Positions 11,918-24,046 of a stretch of DNA of 64,000 nucleotides are shown here, piece after piece. Position 1 is the stretch's first letter. Each line of letters begins with the position of its first letter. Origin of the DNA: Aphelenchoides besseyi (Eukaryota > Nematoda > Chromadorea > Rhabditida > Aphelenchoididae); assembly GCA_024699855.1 (NCBI GenBank), contig JAMPIQ010000002.1:5518001-5582000 (forward strand), written 5' to 3'. Below the pieces are notes generated by a model. The model was not told the origin of the DNA, made no database searches, and worked only from the letters and a program-made list of their open reading frames with translations. The position numbers were made by a program, and so were the translations under genes.

Positions 11918-13666
11918 TGTTCCTCCAATAGACAGATAATTGGAGGTTAAGTGATGTGCTGAATAAAGAGAATGTTCCAAGAATGAGTTGACTGTTCGGT
12001 TGGTGAAAAAAGTTCAAACTTCACTTTTACATGACACTGAATGCGTAACCTTGAGTGATGTTCTTCTTATCGGCACTCATCTTTTATGCTTCTATTTAAG
12101 TGAAAAAGATGGAGGTCTTTTTAAATTTAATTGCCCTAGTCGCCATCTAGTCAAGTTTAGTTCGTTCACATTTTCGATCATGTGTTTTTGTTTTTTAAGT
12201 CTATAGTAATACGGAAGAGGGAACTGAAGAGGTTGTCCAATTACCTAAAACTCTATCGTTGATCGTTCCGACTTAGTTGAAGAGTGTTTGGCGAACGACA
12301 AAAGATGTTATCTTGTAATTTTAAGATAAGAATGGTCGTTGATACGCAAACAGTAGGCTAAAAACCAGTTGAAATCGTTGTTGGTACCCGGTAATACAAA
12401 TCTTATAACGGACTTTCAAAAAATCAATCTAATGACAATTATAAGCTCAAATAAACGGTTGTTTAGAGGTTCCAAGGTGCGTGTTTAATCTCCACCCTCA
12501 AATCCGATCAAGTGTACAAGAGCAGACAAAACACACGTAATTGGTCATATTTAAAACAGTTCGTTGTACCGGTTCTGTTGATGTTTAATCACCAGTGTTT
12601 TTGTGAAATACGATCCTTCACACGAACGAGACTGTTGTCGCGCGTATTTACTTGCGGTAGCCGAGTATTAAGCGCTCAAGACTCAAAGAGTTTGCAAACA
12701 AACGACAAAAATTGACTCCCTTGTCACCTTCGATTTATCGCTTATACTCACTATGTCAATTGAGTTCTAAAACGGGTGTTGTAGTGCGCAACTAATAAGT
12801 GGGAATCGTTTGCAAAATTCATCTGTTCAATTGTTTGTTTTCTAAAATCTAACGATTGTGCACTTGTTTCACTATTTCTTGTTTTCGTGTTGTTCTTCAG
12901 CAAACTGCTCATTTGCGATATCACGGTTCTTTGTTTTTTGATCTCAAGGTTCGCAATTTGGCGTATAGATCGTGGAGTTGAACTGGAGTTTAGTGATCGA
13001 TAATGTACCGTACAGCGAAAACTTTGATATCATTGCATTTGCTCCACCAACATACACCCTCGCTGCAACATGTTCGCCAATCAGACTAATCGCTTTAAAT
13101 TACAAAGGACACAACGGGCGGAACACTGGAGTTTAAGTGCAGTCTTTCGCATTTATAAACACAAGTGTTCATTGTATGAACTTTGTGCTCACCAATGAAT
13201 GCAGCACACCAAAGGAAGTTAAAGGATATGGATTTAATTAGGCATGTGTAGATACTTGACTGTTTTGTATATAACCAAAAATCCTTCGCCTAAACTTACT
13301 GTTTGATCTATCAGCCGCTGTTGTTGAGTCAAATCACGAGTCGACAATCGGTCTTCGCAGCTCATCACTCATTCAGTTTACTCTTTCCGTCGGCGTTCTT
13401 TTTCACCATCAACACACTAATTCGTAAAAGTGCTTGGCGCATCTTCAATTTTGTTTTATACTTTTTGACTGTGCGTTCAATGATACAACAGCATTCGAAA
13501 TGTCTCAACGTTATGAACACCAGGTGTTCGTCAAGTTGTAGTCTACGAACTTAACTGTTCTATAGCATTGAGCACAACCTTTTATCGATACTTTACTGCG
13601 TGTATTGATCAATCAACTTTTGTAGATGGATTTAAATGACATTGAATTTTCAGGTCGGTTATTTCG
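11918..13666. other. Divergent promoter region between astacin and ZIP-like genes
   Basis: No gene supported. The astacin gene reads left and the ZIP-like gene reads right. A TTTTCAG acceptor at 13647-13653 shortly before the ZIP start suggests a 5' UTR intron or a trans-splice site. Frames such as 12512-12715 and 13303-13554 lack motifs. Confidence 0.4.
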
Positions 13667-15547
13667 ATGTCATTAGTAGACAACATTGATGGCATAATTT
13701 CTACTACGATATCTGCCATTCTGAATAACTTCACAACAATATCCACGAATGATCTTGTTGAAGAGACTATTGAGCAGCCAGAGCCTTGGGAAAGTATGTT
13801 GCCATTGAATAATAGCCGAAGCTAAGAGCATTTTCAGCCTGGACTTATGGTTTCTTAGTTGTTACTGTGAGTGCTTTTGGACCACCGACAGGACTTCTTC
13901 TTTTACCGTACTTATCAAAAAACTTGTACGAGAAATGTATGACATTCTTAGTGGCCCTTGGAATCGGTGCTATGAGCGGCTCGGCCTTCTTTATTTTGTG
14001 TACGTTTTATAATGTTATTCACAAAGTTTGTGTTTTAAGTGCCACATGCTTTCAATGTCACACAACTGAATGAAATGGAATATCTCGAGAAGAGTTGGTT
14101 AATTGTCTCAGCGCTCTATCTCTTCTTTGCTGTTGATCGTTTTCTGCAGTGGATCTTGGAAGTACGAAGAGTAGGTTGTAAATGAAACTAAAGAAATGAA
14201 ATTATTGGATTTAGAAGAGACGACACTGTACATCTAAGGTTCACGCCTCAACACTGGAAGATGCAATAGAAAAGGAAGCATGGCGTAAATCATCGATTCT
14301 GACGAGACGAGAGCCAACAGTTCAAACTGTCGATCGTATTCATAAAGTAGAGGATGGACGTTCCCGAGAAGTACAATCAATCCACAGTGCACCGGAATAT
14401 GATCGTGAAAAATGTGATCTAGAAGTGGGATGAAAAACGAAATCATTTGAAATTTTTGGTTTTAGGACGAGATCGACGTATCTTCCATTTCAAACGCTTT
14501 TACTCGATCGGTAGTTTTCGATGCTAAATTCTATCTTAATGCGAAGTTCTTAAGTTTTCCACACGCAAACAAATTGCAGTGATTCGTCCGGAACCTGTAA
14601 ATCAAATCGTTTATCAAACTGCCGACGGTGAACGGTATTCGCTTGATGTGAAGAGTTTAAACTCCAGATGTTCAAGTGTAAGGAAGAAAATGATTTAACA
14701 ACCAGAAAAAAACGTTGTAGAGATGTCAATCGCCACAAAGGTCTCCACAACTTACACCAAAGATGTCAACTCATGCGCAAACAAAACTCAATGGTCACAC
14801 AGTCAGTCCTCACAATACCGTTCATTTTCAATCGCCGATTAACAAACCGTCAGTTTATGATGATCCAGAATTGACAGTGTCGGTGGAAATGCACGAAAAA
14901 CGAGTAATAGATAAGAGTCGTATTGAAGTTGCAAGTGTTGCATAGTAAGTACCAGATTTCATGAATCATTCAACTTTTACTATTTAGCATGATAATTTTC
15001 GGATCCTCGTTAAACAACTTTGTGGATGGTATGTCAATGGGAGCTGCATTTTCCGATTCTATTGTACGAGGCTTTGGTCTTGGAATTGCGGCTATATCAC
15101 AACAATTTCCGGCTGAATTAGGTAATTGAACATTAAAAAAACGGGTATGAATAACGACCGTATAGGTACTCTCGCAATTCTTGTCAAATCAGGACTAGGC
15201 ATCAAAAGAACATTAATACTCACCGTAGTGATGGGAATTGTCTCTTATTTCGGCTTTGCAATGGGTATTGTGTTAGATCAGTTGGATGATTCCTACGATG
15301 TTTACATTTTCTCTTTTTCTGCTGGAATGTACCTTTACATTGTTTTGGGCACGCTGGTAAGCCATGACTAATTGAAATGCAAACAACAGGGTTTTTTCAG
15401 CTGCCAGAGATCCGTGAACAGTTCAATAATCAACTTCGTGAAGAAAGTGGATGTTCGACAATCACAACGACGATTTTGCAAACAACAGGCATATTCATCG
15501 GCTTAAATCTAATGTTCTACATGAACTTATCCAACGATGAGATTTGA
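13667..15547 (+). CDS. ZIP (SLC39)-like membrane transporter with altered metal-site motifs
   Basis: About nine exons. The N-terminus is extracellular-like with several Asn glycosylation sites; the first membrane segment is followed by a second (LVALGIGAMSGSAFFIL) that ends in the ZIP motif LPHAFNV created by the splice at about 13999. A long polar cytoplasmic loop follows (its exon joins near 14400-14600 are the least certain part). Then come TM4 with NNFVDGMSMGAAF and TM5 with QQFPAELGTLAILVKSGL, and two further helices before the stop. In LIV-1-type ZIPs TM4 reads HNFxDG and TM5 HExPHELGD; here both histidines, the first Glu and the Asp of TM5 are replaced. The family imports zinc, iron or manganese; transport activity here is doubtful. 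Confidence 0.75.
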
Positions 15548-16746
15548 AGTGTGCTTTAAAGATTCCAGTTTCTGTGCGGTCTTCCCGTTTCTTTTGTTTG
15601 TAACCGTGTTTAGAAGTGTATTTTATAAATACGAGTATTTCGGTCTTTCAAATGAGGAGTTGAAATGGAAGTAAATTTGCGTTTGCACCGTAAAATTCCC
15701 ATTAATTCAATCAGAAACCAATTAATCGAGTCCATGAACCCAAATTCTTTTCGTTGAGCCGTTGGGTTTCGCGCGTCAATCGTTTGTGTGCGGACGAAGT
15801 GAGAGATCGCGCACAAACGTCGTGAGTTTCGAGCTCACGAATTTTCGGTCTTTTCTCCTCCGATTGCTCGTGGCGATGTGGAGGTCGAAGGCGTTTGGCG
15901 AGTTTCGATTTGTTGTCGAGGTCGTATTTGAATATGATTTTGAAGTTCGAGATTTAAACGAGCAGACCAGGTTCGGTGTGTTCTTAATCTATCGGTTAAC
16001 TGGTCGAATTCGGAAGCCATTAATCGCACATTTGAAGTCTTTTTGCGTGTTAGAACATTACGCTCGCAAGCGATTGCGAGTTGATGGATCGGCAGCGTGT
16101 TTCGCGATGTGTTTCAACAACTTTCATTACTCACTTCCCAACCACTAATTGTCGTCGGTTGTTTCTGCAACGTGAATAAGCCTTTTTGCAAAGCCTCATA
16201 ACACGCGAATCAATTCGAAACGATTTCCAATTTGCCGTTGTTTCCTTTCCAGCATGTGGTTTTGTTCCGAACAGATGGTGTGGTTTCCTCCTTCTGGAAT
16301 CATACTTGCAAACTACGATCAGATTGTAAGATTTTTTTTGGCTGTTTATCAAGCGATTATGCAGAATGCAACGAATGATAATTCCGAATGTGTTTGCGGG
16401 TTGATTTCACGTCATTCGGCCCGTTGGCAATGACTCAGAAGGCGCGGGTCCGTTTGCTTCAACGCTAAGAAATATCATTCAACAAGATTCTCCTCCCTCG
16501 ATTGTACATTCGCTGTTTTTCGATTATCGTGTGGTTTTTCGTATGAAACCCAACGTTTTTAGCAATCAATTCACTCTATTTTAAGAGCTTTCCATTCAAT
16601 AGCGGTCATTTCGTTTACCGTTCGTTTGCAAGTTGTGCTTCTCGAGTTTTGTTTGCTTAAACCACAGCGCGGAGCTCTGCAAACGAAACTCACGCCCAAT
16701 TCTGCAGTTTGACTGTCCAGCTGCTTTCACATTCTGTTTCGATGCG
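15548..16746. other. Intergenic, one long unexplained frame
   Basis: A plus-strand open frame at 15762-16148 (128 codons, no proper ATG at its start) shows no recognisable domain or splice-linked partner. I see nothing else. Confidence 0.35.
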
Positions 16747-17464
16747 ATGACCGATCGAACTTTAAAACTAGTCATTTGTGGTGACTCATTTGTAGGAAAG
16801 ACAAGGTAAGAAGTTGAACAGCGAACTAATGAAACAAACCTTTTAGTTTGATTTTTGCTTATACGAAACCCGATCATTTTAACGAAGACTACGAACCGAC
16901 CATTTTCAATACCTATTCATCGAGCGTAGTACTTAATCATCAACGATACAATCTGAACCTTTTCGATTCATCGGGTCGATCTACACAGAAATTGACTCAA
17001 TTACGAGTTCTATCTTATCATCAAGCAGACGTGGTTCTTCTTTGCTTTTCTTTGATTGGTAACCAACACCTTTAAGACATTTGTTACTATTGAGTTTCAG
17101 ATCCTTTGAGTCTCGATTCGTGTAGGCGAAAATGGATGCCCGAGATTCGCACCTGCGCACCAAAAGACTGCAAAGTTATTTTGGTCGGAATCAAAGAAGA
17201 TCTACTCTGCAATTCAACGCCATTGGACAAGCGAATCGACCGGAAATTTGCACAGGCTCAATCTGATCAGGTATCTTTCAATCAACGAATTTTCATGAAT
17301 CTTGATTTCAGATGGGTTGCGTTAAATTTCTCACATGTTCAGCTTTGACATTAAGAGGAGTGAAACGGGTGTTCGATGAGTCCCTGCTCATTGCCGCTAC
17401 CGGCCAGACGAGTGATGTCAAACCGCAGCAGACATGGAATGCACTTTGTTGTGCGTTATTATAA
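16747..17464 (+). CDS. Atypical Rho-family small GTPase
   Basis: Exons 16747-16805, 16847-17058, 17101-17270 and 17312-17464 total 594 nt, giving 197 residues, the usual Rho length. G1 reads GDSFVGKTS, the effector region YEPTIFNTY aligns with Rho YVPTVFxNY, G3 reads DSSGRS instead of DTAGQE, G4 reads VGIKED, and G5 is CSALT followed by RGVKRVFDE as in Cdc42/Rac. A Rho-type insert lies between G4 and G5. The last four residues CALL form a CaaL box, predicting geranylgeranylation and membrane anchoring. Positions equivalent to Gly12 and Gln61 are Ser and Arg, so GTP hydrolysis is probably poor, as in Rnd proteins and RhoH; this is inference. Confidence 0.85.
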
Positions 17465-20400
17465 TAGTCAATAGTTATTTGGCGATCAAGTTTGGCATTT
17501 CTAAGTCGTCATTTTGGTGCTTTCATTATACTTTCGTAGTTGTGATATTGGTTCTTTTTTGTTCCAAAGGTATCAATCGGTTTTGTTTGCTCATCGACCT
17601 TTCGGTTTTCTGTAAATACGAGGAATGGAATAAAATATGTTAGAAAGGTGTGTGTTGACTGCAGATTACAATTCTTTTTGCTTATCCGACAGCTCATATT
17701 CGTTATGAGCAAATGTCGTTCGGCGGATGATTGAATTGCCGTGACAGAGCAGTTGGTTTTTTTGTTTGAAAAGATGTTACTTTTAATAATTTCCGTCGTT
17801 TCATATTCATCTCAAAGGTTGATAGTATGAGGCCTTTCATAGCTCATTCTTTGGTAACCAATTGGTCTTTGCAGTTGAAAAGATGTCGCTCGAAAATATT
17901 CGTTTACTTTTGGTTATCCATCATCGATGTTTTCTATTGAAAGTGGATTGAGAGAAGAGGGTTTTCGTTGACAGACGGAATGAGAATTCAAACGTGGGTT
18001 ATAATTCTGAAGAAATCTTTTTGTTTGATTAAACTCATTTTGATGTGCGATTCTGTTTGTCTGCGCGTTGGATAGCGGAGAATCGGGACGTTGAGTTTGA
18101 ACAATTCACGGATCCTCGATTTGGGTCACTCGGGCACTTTGAATCCGTGAATCTGGGAGCTGCCGATCGAAACGGTTCTCCTCATCACTGTCAAAACGGA
18201 TGTAAAAATCGAGATGTGCGGAAGTCAACGGCAGCGATCGAAGGTCATCAATGGGAGTCGAGTTCGCGAGCGAGCGTTTCGTATTGTTGCCGTTTTTATG
18301 TTTGTTCCGAGTGTTGTTCGAAGTCAAGAACACTGAACATTCGACATCATCTACAGTTTTTCTTGGGAATCTTTGTTCCAGTTCAATGAACAAAGAAACC
18401 GTAGGATTTTTGTGCAAACTCGGTGCTTATAATTGGATTATTTTTAGTGAAGCCGTAGAAGTTGTTGTCGTGTCCTGAATATGATGTCGACTAAACGGTC
18501 GTCAGCAGGCTCTTAAACTTTTTATTGGAATCTACGGCGTGCGCGAATCGAACGAAACACAACATAGGGATCCTGAGCATCTCGAAAGTTGCGAACAGGA
18601 TGATCATCGACCGACTCTCTCGATCTATTTCATTTGTCCACTTGGCGCTTCAATTGCTCGCATTTGCTCGAATTCAGTTGCTTTTCTAAGGAGCGGAATG
18701 AAGACCAAATTGTCTTCTCTTGTTTAAATGAAACGACCAGTAGGTTTTTAACGCCAGTTCGCTTCCTTTTAACTGCGATCGGATTTCTGCGGTTGGGTAA
18801 ACATTGAAATTTCGTTTGCTTTGGTTTTTTACCTCCTATTCGACGAGTGATCAATTAAGAGCGACGATCTTTTCGAGATGTTAAAATAATCGTAACCCAT
18901 GTGATTACTTTACACTCCCGACATCGCTGTTTCTAATCGCAAGGTCATCAAACAGTCGGGCGTTAACATCGAGTGTTGCGGTGTTATTGCGAATTAGAAG
19001 CCGCTGATCAAACGCTTTCTTTCTCGTTCTTTTTCGTGTTTTTATGTTAATCTTTTGCACAAGAGAAACAGTGAAGAGAACGGTCACGCTCCTCATCGGT
19101 TGACCCATTGCTCGGCCTCTGTAATTGCTGGTATACTTCGGTGTTGTTACGAAGCAGAGCGAATGATGCGTATTGCATTTGTCCATCATGACGCGTCAGT
19201 CCGCAGGAAACGAAAAGCTTGTTGACTTGACGTAATTACTTCGGGCTCCTGCTTTTTCGCGATGTTCATCAAACGAAATCGTTGATTGGCTCCCTTTATC
19301 ATCTTCCTTATTTCTGGATTTCCTTTACGTCAACAATTAGAAATAGGTGGACGCATAGCCAACTGTGCAAACTGATTGCTTTCTTTTCGTATGCTTCTAT
19401 TTTTCGCACCTTCTTCCGCATTGTCTCTCAACAGCAGTCCGAATCGTGGTGAATCTCCAGTGGCTATTATGCAAATAGATTGACCAGAAAGCGCAACAGA
19501 TTGCCGCCTTCGAATTAGATTTCCGCTTTTGGCGTTGAATCGTATAAGCGAAATTAGCGAATCCGCAGAAACCAGTGCCTTTCTTTGTTCATTTTGCTTT
19601 CTTGCACTAATCGAAATTTTGAATCTACGGCGCATTGAATGTCAAAAGCAGCATTACTTTCATTCACACAGCGGGATGTTACCGTTTTCAAGTCGTGGTT
19701 GTCTTTTCAAATGCAAATCAACTTTGACACTTTAGTTTGTTTTCTCGATTCCATTTATGATCACGCATTGAAACAGTCTTGTTGACAGACCCACATACGA
19801 TTCCTGCTCTTCCTTGTTATATTTGCAACTGACTTGTCTACGTTTGCTCTCCGTGTTATTAAATCATCTACTCGGCCATTATGTTTAACATTCGAAGATA
19901 CAAAAGAAGCGGACTATTTTTGCGCACTTAAGATCAATCGGACACATGAGTTGAACAAGTGCGAACAGGAAACTTTCGGTCTCCCTACTGCGAGGGAAAG
20001 TGCGATCAACAGCCAAGAAAAACGGATAGTTTGCTTAGTGCATGTGTTTTCGGATGGTGCCGTTTTTGCACGCATCACATAATGCAGCAAAATGACCAAC
20101 CGCACAATCCCTTGAAAACTCACGAATCCAACGGTAATCCCTCGAATACCCGCATTTCACTCCGCCTCATCCATCGAAATCTCGCGTCGACTCGTCGAAG
20201 CGTGGCATTTTTCTTCAATCTGCGGGATCTCTGTTTCGTTTTTAAGGTTGTCGTAATGCGCAGCGTTTTGCTTGGAATCACGAGCTGCGGCGACGTCGAT
20301 CAGTTGCCGCATGAGAGAACGTGAAGATTGTCCTGAAGCTCATTGTTGCATGTGTAGTCAATGAAGAGTGTTCGATTCCCGCATTCGACAAGTTTCTTTG

Positions 20401-21073
20401 ACTTTTACGTCCACTCACCATCGATATTACGAAAAGCAACGGACATCGTTCAGAATTCTGGAAGCTGCTTTGCCTTCGAAGTGTTGATTTTATCTCCAAA
20501 AACATTTTCGACGTGAATTTCTGTTATGTGAATGCGAGAAGAATCGATTTTCAAGCGCAAACGTGCATGTGAAAATGCAAGTGTATCGGCAAAAACGATT
20601 ATGACTGTTCCAAGCGTTCCAACCATTCAGACCGTCGTTTAGAAGTCGGCTTATTCAAAAAAACCTCCATTTGACTCAAACTTATGAATAGTTTGGTTTT
20701 GATTTTGCGTGATAAATACGATCGAAACAGCGATGATTATGCAACAGCCGTTTAGGCTGTGAACGTCTTTCTCATCAGAATAGGAACTCGCATATTCGAA
20801 GGGATTCACGATTAAGTTTGACGTTCCACTTAGATGTGCAGATATTACTTCTGAGTTGCGCAATTTCACTTGTTCGGTAATAATCGCTTCGATGAACACA
20901 ATTACTTTCCTTTTTGGCGTAAGAGAATCTCGATCCATTGAAATTCGCATCTCTCGCGTTCGCTGAAATCGTGGATACCCTCATGCATCGCAGTCACTCA
21001 AATCCCACAGTTCGAACGTTTTTTGCTTTTCGAGCTGCGCGTTTTACTCTCGTTTAAGCACTTCATTTCAGTA
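17465..21073. other. Gene-poor stretch with unexplained open frames
   Basis: Open frames of about 100 codons occur on both strands (plus 18045-18389 and 19959-20324; minus 18106-18417, 19330-19635 and 20651-20950). The last one has a hydrophobic segment CCIIIAVSIVFI near its end and an ATG start, and is the best candidate for a real small gene, but no family or splice structure supports it. Confidence 0.3.
21060..21071 (+). promoter_or_regulatory. Splice-acceptor-like site just before the Kunitz-like start (candidate trans-splice site)
   Basis: The sequence GCACTTCATTTCAG ends two bases before the ATG at 21074, with no convincing coding exon upstream. In nematodes this is the usual appearance of a spliced-leader acceptor, but a 5' UTR intron would look the same. 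Confidence 0.4.
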
Positions 21074-21473
21074 ATGACTACTGTGGCAATTTTGTTCCTC
21101 AGTGTACTGTGTGCTTGTGCGACTGTTAAGGCCAACGAGTCGAACCCGTCGCTTCCCGATCCACCAATCTTCCCGTCCTTAAGTGTTTATCCGTCTTCTT
21201 GCTATTTGCCACCTGGTAATTTCGATAGGTCATTACTCTCCATTAACATCGAATGTTTCAGATAGCGGTTCCTGTGACACTGAAGAAGAACGAGCGAAAC
21301 TACGAAAACACGCCAACAAAAAAATTGATCAGAAAATCGATGTTCGCTATTATTTCGATTCGATAACCGAGAATTGCTATCCATTTTCGTTCTATCGTGC
21401 ACATTGTTCCAAGAACGCAAATAACTTCTCTTCTCTGGCCAAATGTCAATCGTATTGTGTGAAGTCGACTTGA
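21074..21473 (+). CDS. Secreted Kunitz-like protein with an enlarged loop
   Basis: Two exons (21074-21215, 21262-21473) give 117 residues. MTTVAILFLSVLCACATVKA is a signal peptide. After a short proline-rich linker there are six cysteines spaced C-x8-C-x33-C-x9-C-x12-C-x3-C. The second half is typical Kunitz: RYYFDSITENCYPF and NANNFSSLAKCQSYC. The normal spacing is C-x8-C-x15-C-x7-C-x12-C-x3-C, so about 18 extra charged, Lys-rich residues lie after the second cysteine. Canonical inhibitors place the P1 residue right after this cysteine; here it is Asp (SCDTEEE), so trypsin inhibition is unlikely. It faces TMEM258 tail to tail, with 211 bp between stop codons. Confidence 0.8.
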
Positions 21474-21684
21474 GTCCCACACTACCGAAACTTGTTTGTG
21501 TTTTCATGTTAGGATAAAAGTCCTACGGGTTTTGCACTTGTCATTGTCTTATTTGTATATACGTTCATAAATTATATAAACCATTATATTCGTTTATTAG
21601 TTTACAAAAAACAACCTTGAAACAACATAATAACTTAACATTAACTTAAGGCTTTTGATGACTGAATACGTCAGTTCGCGGCTT

Positions 21685-22020
21685 CTAAATGTAAATTCCA
21701 ACCCAAAGAAACAAGAAGACTGTGGCGAAGCCCAAAAACAACGCAGCTAATGCTCCGGTAAGAAGTTCTTTAAGCAAGTTTCGAGTCTTTGCGGTCGCAG
21801 TTACCTAAAACAGCAATCATATTGAATGCACTGAAACTTCGAATCACTTCAGAAATAAAGAACCACGAACTAAACAATAGTCCCAAAGCAAAAAGAACGA
21901 ACGTCACTTGCGGATACAATGATACGGGAATCTGAATTTGTACATCAACAATAATAGTTGGTAAGATTTACGACTCACCGGCGATTCATAGGCTGAGAGC
22001 TTCGAAATATCGACGACCAT
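21685..22020 (-). CDS. TMEM258: TMEM258, oligosaccharyltransferase subunit
   Basis: Three exons (21979-22020, 21848-21931, 21685-21804) encode 81 residues, the normal size of this conserved protein. The joined sequence shows SAYESPIPVSLYPQ, two membrane helices, the intervening EVTATAKTRNLLKELL, and the end FLFLWVGIYI, all matching the family (human has YTSPV, EVTSTKYTRDIYKELL and LLLWVGIYV). TMEM258 is a small ER membrane subunit of the STT3A oligosaccharyltransferase complex needed for N-glycosylation. An alternative donor leaving the intron after GAA unspliced would destroy the conserved loop, which decides the splice choice. AATAAA on the minus strand lies at 21598-21593. Confidence 0.92.
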
Positions 22021-22311
22021 CTTCGATCTAAACTTTTATCAAAGTTTTAAGACCAAACGAATAGAAATAGATGTTGACCGAATCTAACGAATGTTCGTAT
22101 GAGATCAATCGATCACAGAACGTACAGTTTTATGTCGCTGTTATGTTATTTACAATATGAAGACAACTACCGTGTATTTATAGATTGTAAATCGAGATTT
22201 GTGTATTACAACCGAAAGAGAATAAATCAAGACAACGAGATACTAAGAAGATGGTTAAGAAGCAACAGAGAAAAAATAGCGGTGTGTACAAATAATAAAA
22301 CTAGAAGAATT

Positions 22312-24046
22312 TTAAGAAAAGTCACGGTCTTGGAAGATCACAGGAGCAAGCAAAGTCCAACCGTAGAGAAGAACGCACATCCAGCTGGAGACAACTTTGA
22401 CCCACAACGAAGCCAAATTACTATTCAAATGATGAAGATCACTGTCGGGTGTATACCAAGAAGTCAAGGTCATCATTACGTATAAGGATGCAAGAGCAAA
22501 GATGAAATGGAAAAATGAGTACGAATAGGCGACTTCCTCGGTTTCATTGTCATAAGCTTTGTATGTGCGTCCACCATTTTCGCCTGAAACATAATCGTTT
22601 AAACAGTTCGAGTAGTTCGGAAAAGCAATAGATCACAAACAAAAATAAGAAAAGTAATCAGACGTGTGATCGTGTTTTCGAAAAACAAATCGAACACACG
22701 AAAAATTACCTGAAGATGCGATATGTTCACTCGACTCACTGAGTGGAATGTCATCACTTCGTTGAGCGTTTGTTCCAATATTTCCTAGTGCCGTGCTCGA
22801 AGATGTACGAATCGAAGCATACAACAAGCACATAAACCAAATGATCAGCGAGACAAGTGATTGAGCCGGAAGTGGTGTACTATAAGCGTCGTCCGTATAA
22901 GCGCCATGTGGAACTGTTTGATTATTGTGAATGATGATGGAGATAAGAGTAGGATTGCACTCTTTGTCCGGATTATTCATGAGAGCAGACCAAGTCAAGT
23001 ACATGGTGTAGAGTGTTAAAAAGCTCGATTGCAACAGTCCCGAGTAAGGCATTCGTTCTTGGACTTTGGGTAAAAGCGAGACAACAGAAGCAATTACACA
23101 AAGAATGATATTGAACGAAATAATGAACTTTGGCAATCCGCATGAAGCTCCCTGAAAATTTGCGAGATTAGTAATTTCTATTATACGATAACATACGCTT
23201 GTGTATACAATAAACATGAACACAATTCCCGTAATCGCCAATCCATAACATGCGGCTGTAAATGCGATCAATCCAGCAAAACAGCCACGCGATTCATTTT
23301 CTTCGTAGTGGGAGACCCAACTTTGTGCGATACCATGAGCGAAGTCAATGATCAAAATGAGTTGAATCAGAATGAAAAGAAAACTGCCAGTCATTCCAAT
23401 CCATAACATGGCTGAAAAAGAAGTCATTTAATGAACATCGATTGCAAGCTTACGTCCAGTTAGTTTTTCGGTTCGAATGTAGAAAAAGCCAACGATGAGT
23501 CCGACCAGAAGCGCGTATTTGAAAAACCAGTAGCCGTTTTGAACTGACGATCGGATGTCATTCGAACTTTTAACTTTATACATCAATATCATGAAGATGA
23601 AAAAGAACGTGGCCATTCCTCCGCACAAACTAAAATATCCAACTTATATGTAATGATAAGCATCGTCAATACATACCGATAAACTGCTTGGTAGCCGGTA
23701 ACATGTTGACAAGTTACATTTGTCAATTGATGGAAGCCTTGACAAAACCAATTCGAGTCGGCAAACTTCGCTTGAACCCAAGGCATGAGCATGATACTTG
23801 CAGCAATTGTGCCAACTAGCAACATAAGTGAATACCTAAATGTCTATGCTAATCAATGTTATTTTTTGTTTCCGTACATGATTCGTGTTGTAGTCGAACT
23901 TCGTGCTGATGGACAAGCTGAGCAGCACAGCGAACAAGCAGCCGATCCAAAACAACAGGCCATCGATGCCGCACATGCTAAAGAGAAAATAAATCAGAAA
24001 AGAAGTATTGATCGCTCTCACCGGGCATCGCCAACAAAGCTCCCAT
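22312..24046 (-). CDS. SERINC (TDE1) multi-pass membrane protein
   Basis: Starts [20 protein letters not shown], the Cys-rich SERINC N-terminus, and runs through about seven exons. Recognisable family blocks in order: [61 protein letters not shown] followed by YTMYLTWSA, and the last exon with [32 protein letters not shown] and a final QDRDFS. SERINC proteins have about ten membrane helices and act as lipid scramblases; their earlier proposed role was serine incorporation into phosphatidylserine and sphingolipids. The start is fixed by the conserved MGA opening. It lies upstream of TMEM258 on the same strand with a 291-bp gap. Confidence 0.93.

Noticed and set aside
15762..16148. 128-codon plus-strand frame
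   Set aside because: No ATG at its start, no motif, no splice partner.
19959..20324. 121-codon plus-strand frame with several Cys
   Set aside because: Non-ATG start, cysteines irregular, opposite strand equally open.
20350..20375. B-box-like GTTCGATTCCC
   Set aside because: Flanks do not form a T-stem and no A box is present.
20651..20950. 99-codon minus-strand frame with a hydrophobic end
   Set aside because: Has ATG, but no family match, acceptor or donor; a frame this long is expected by chance in a window of this size.
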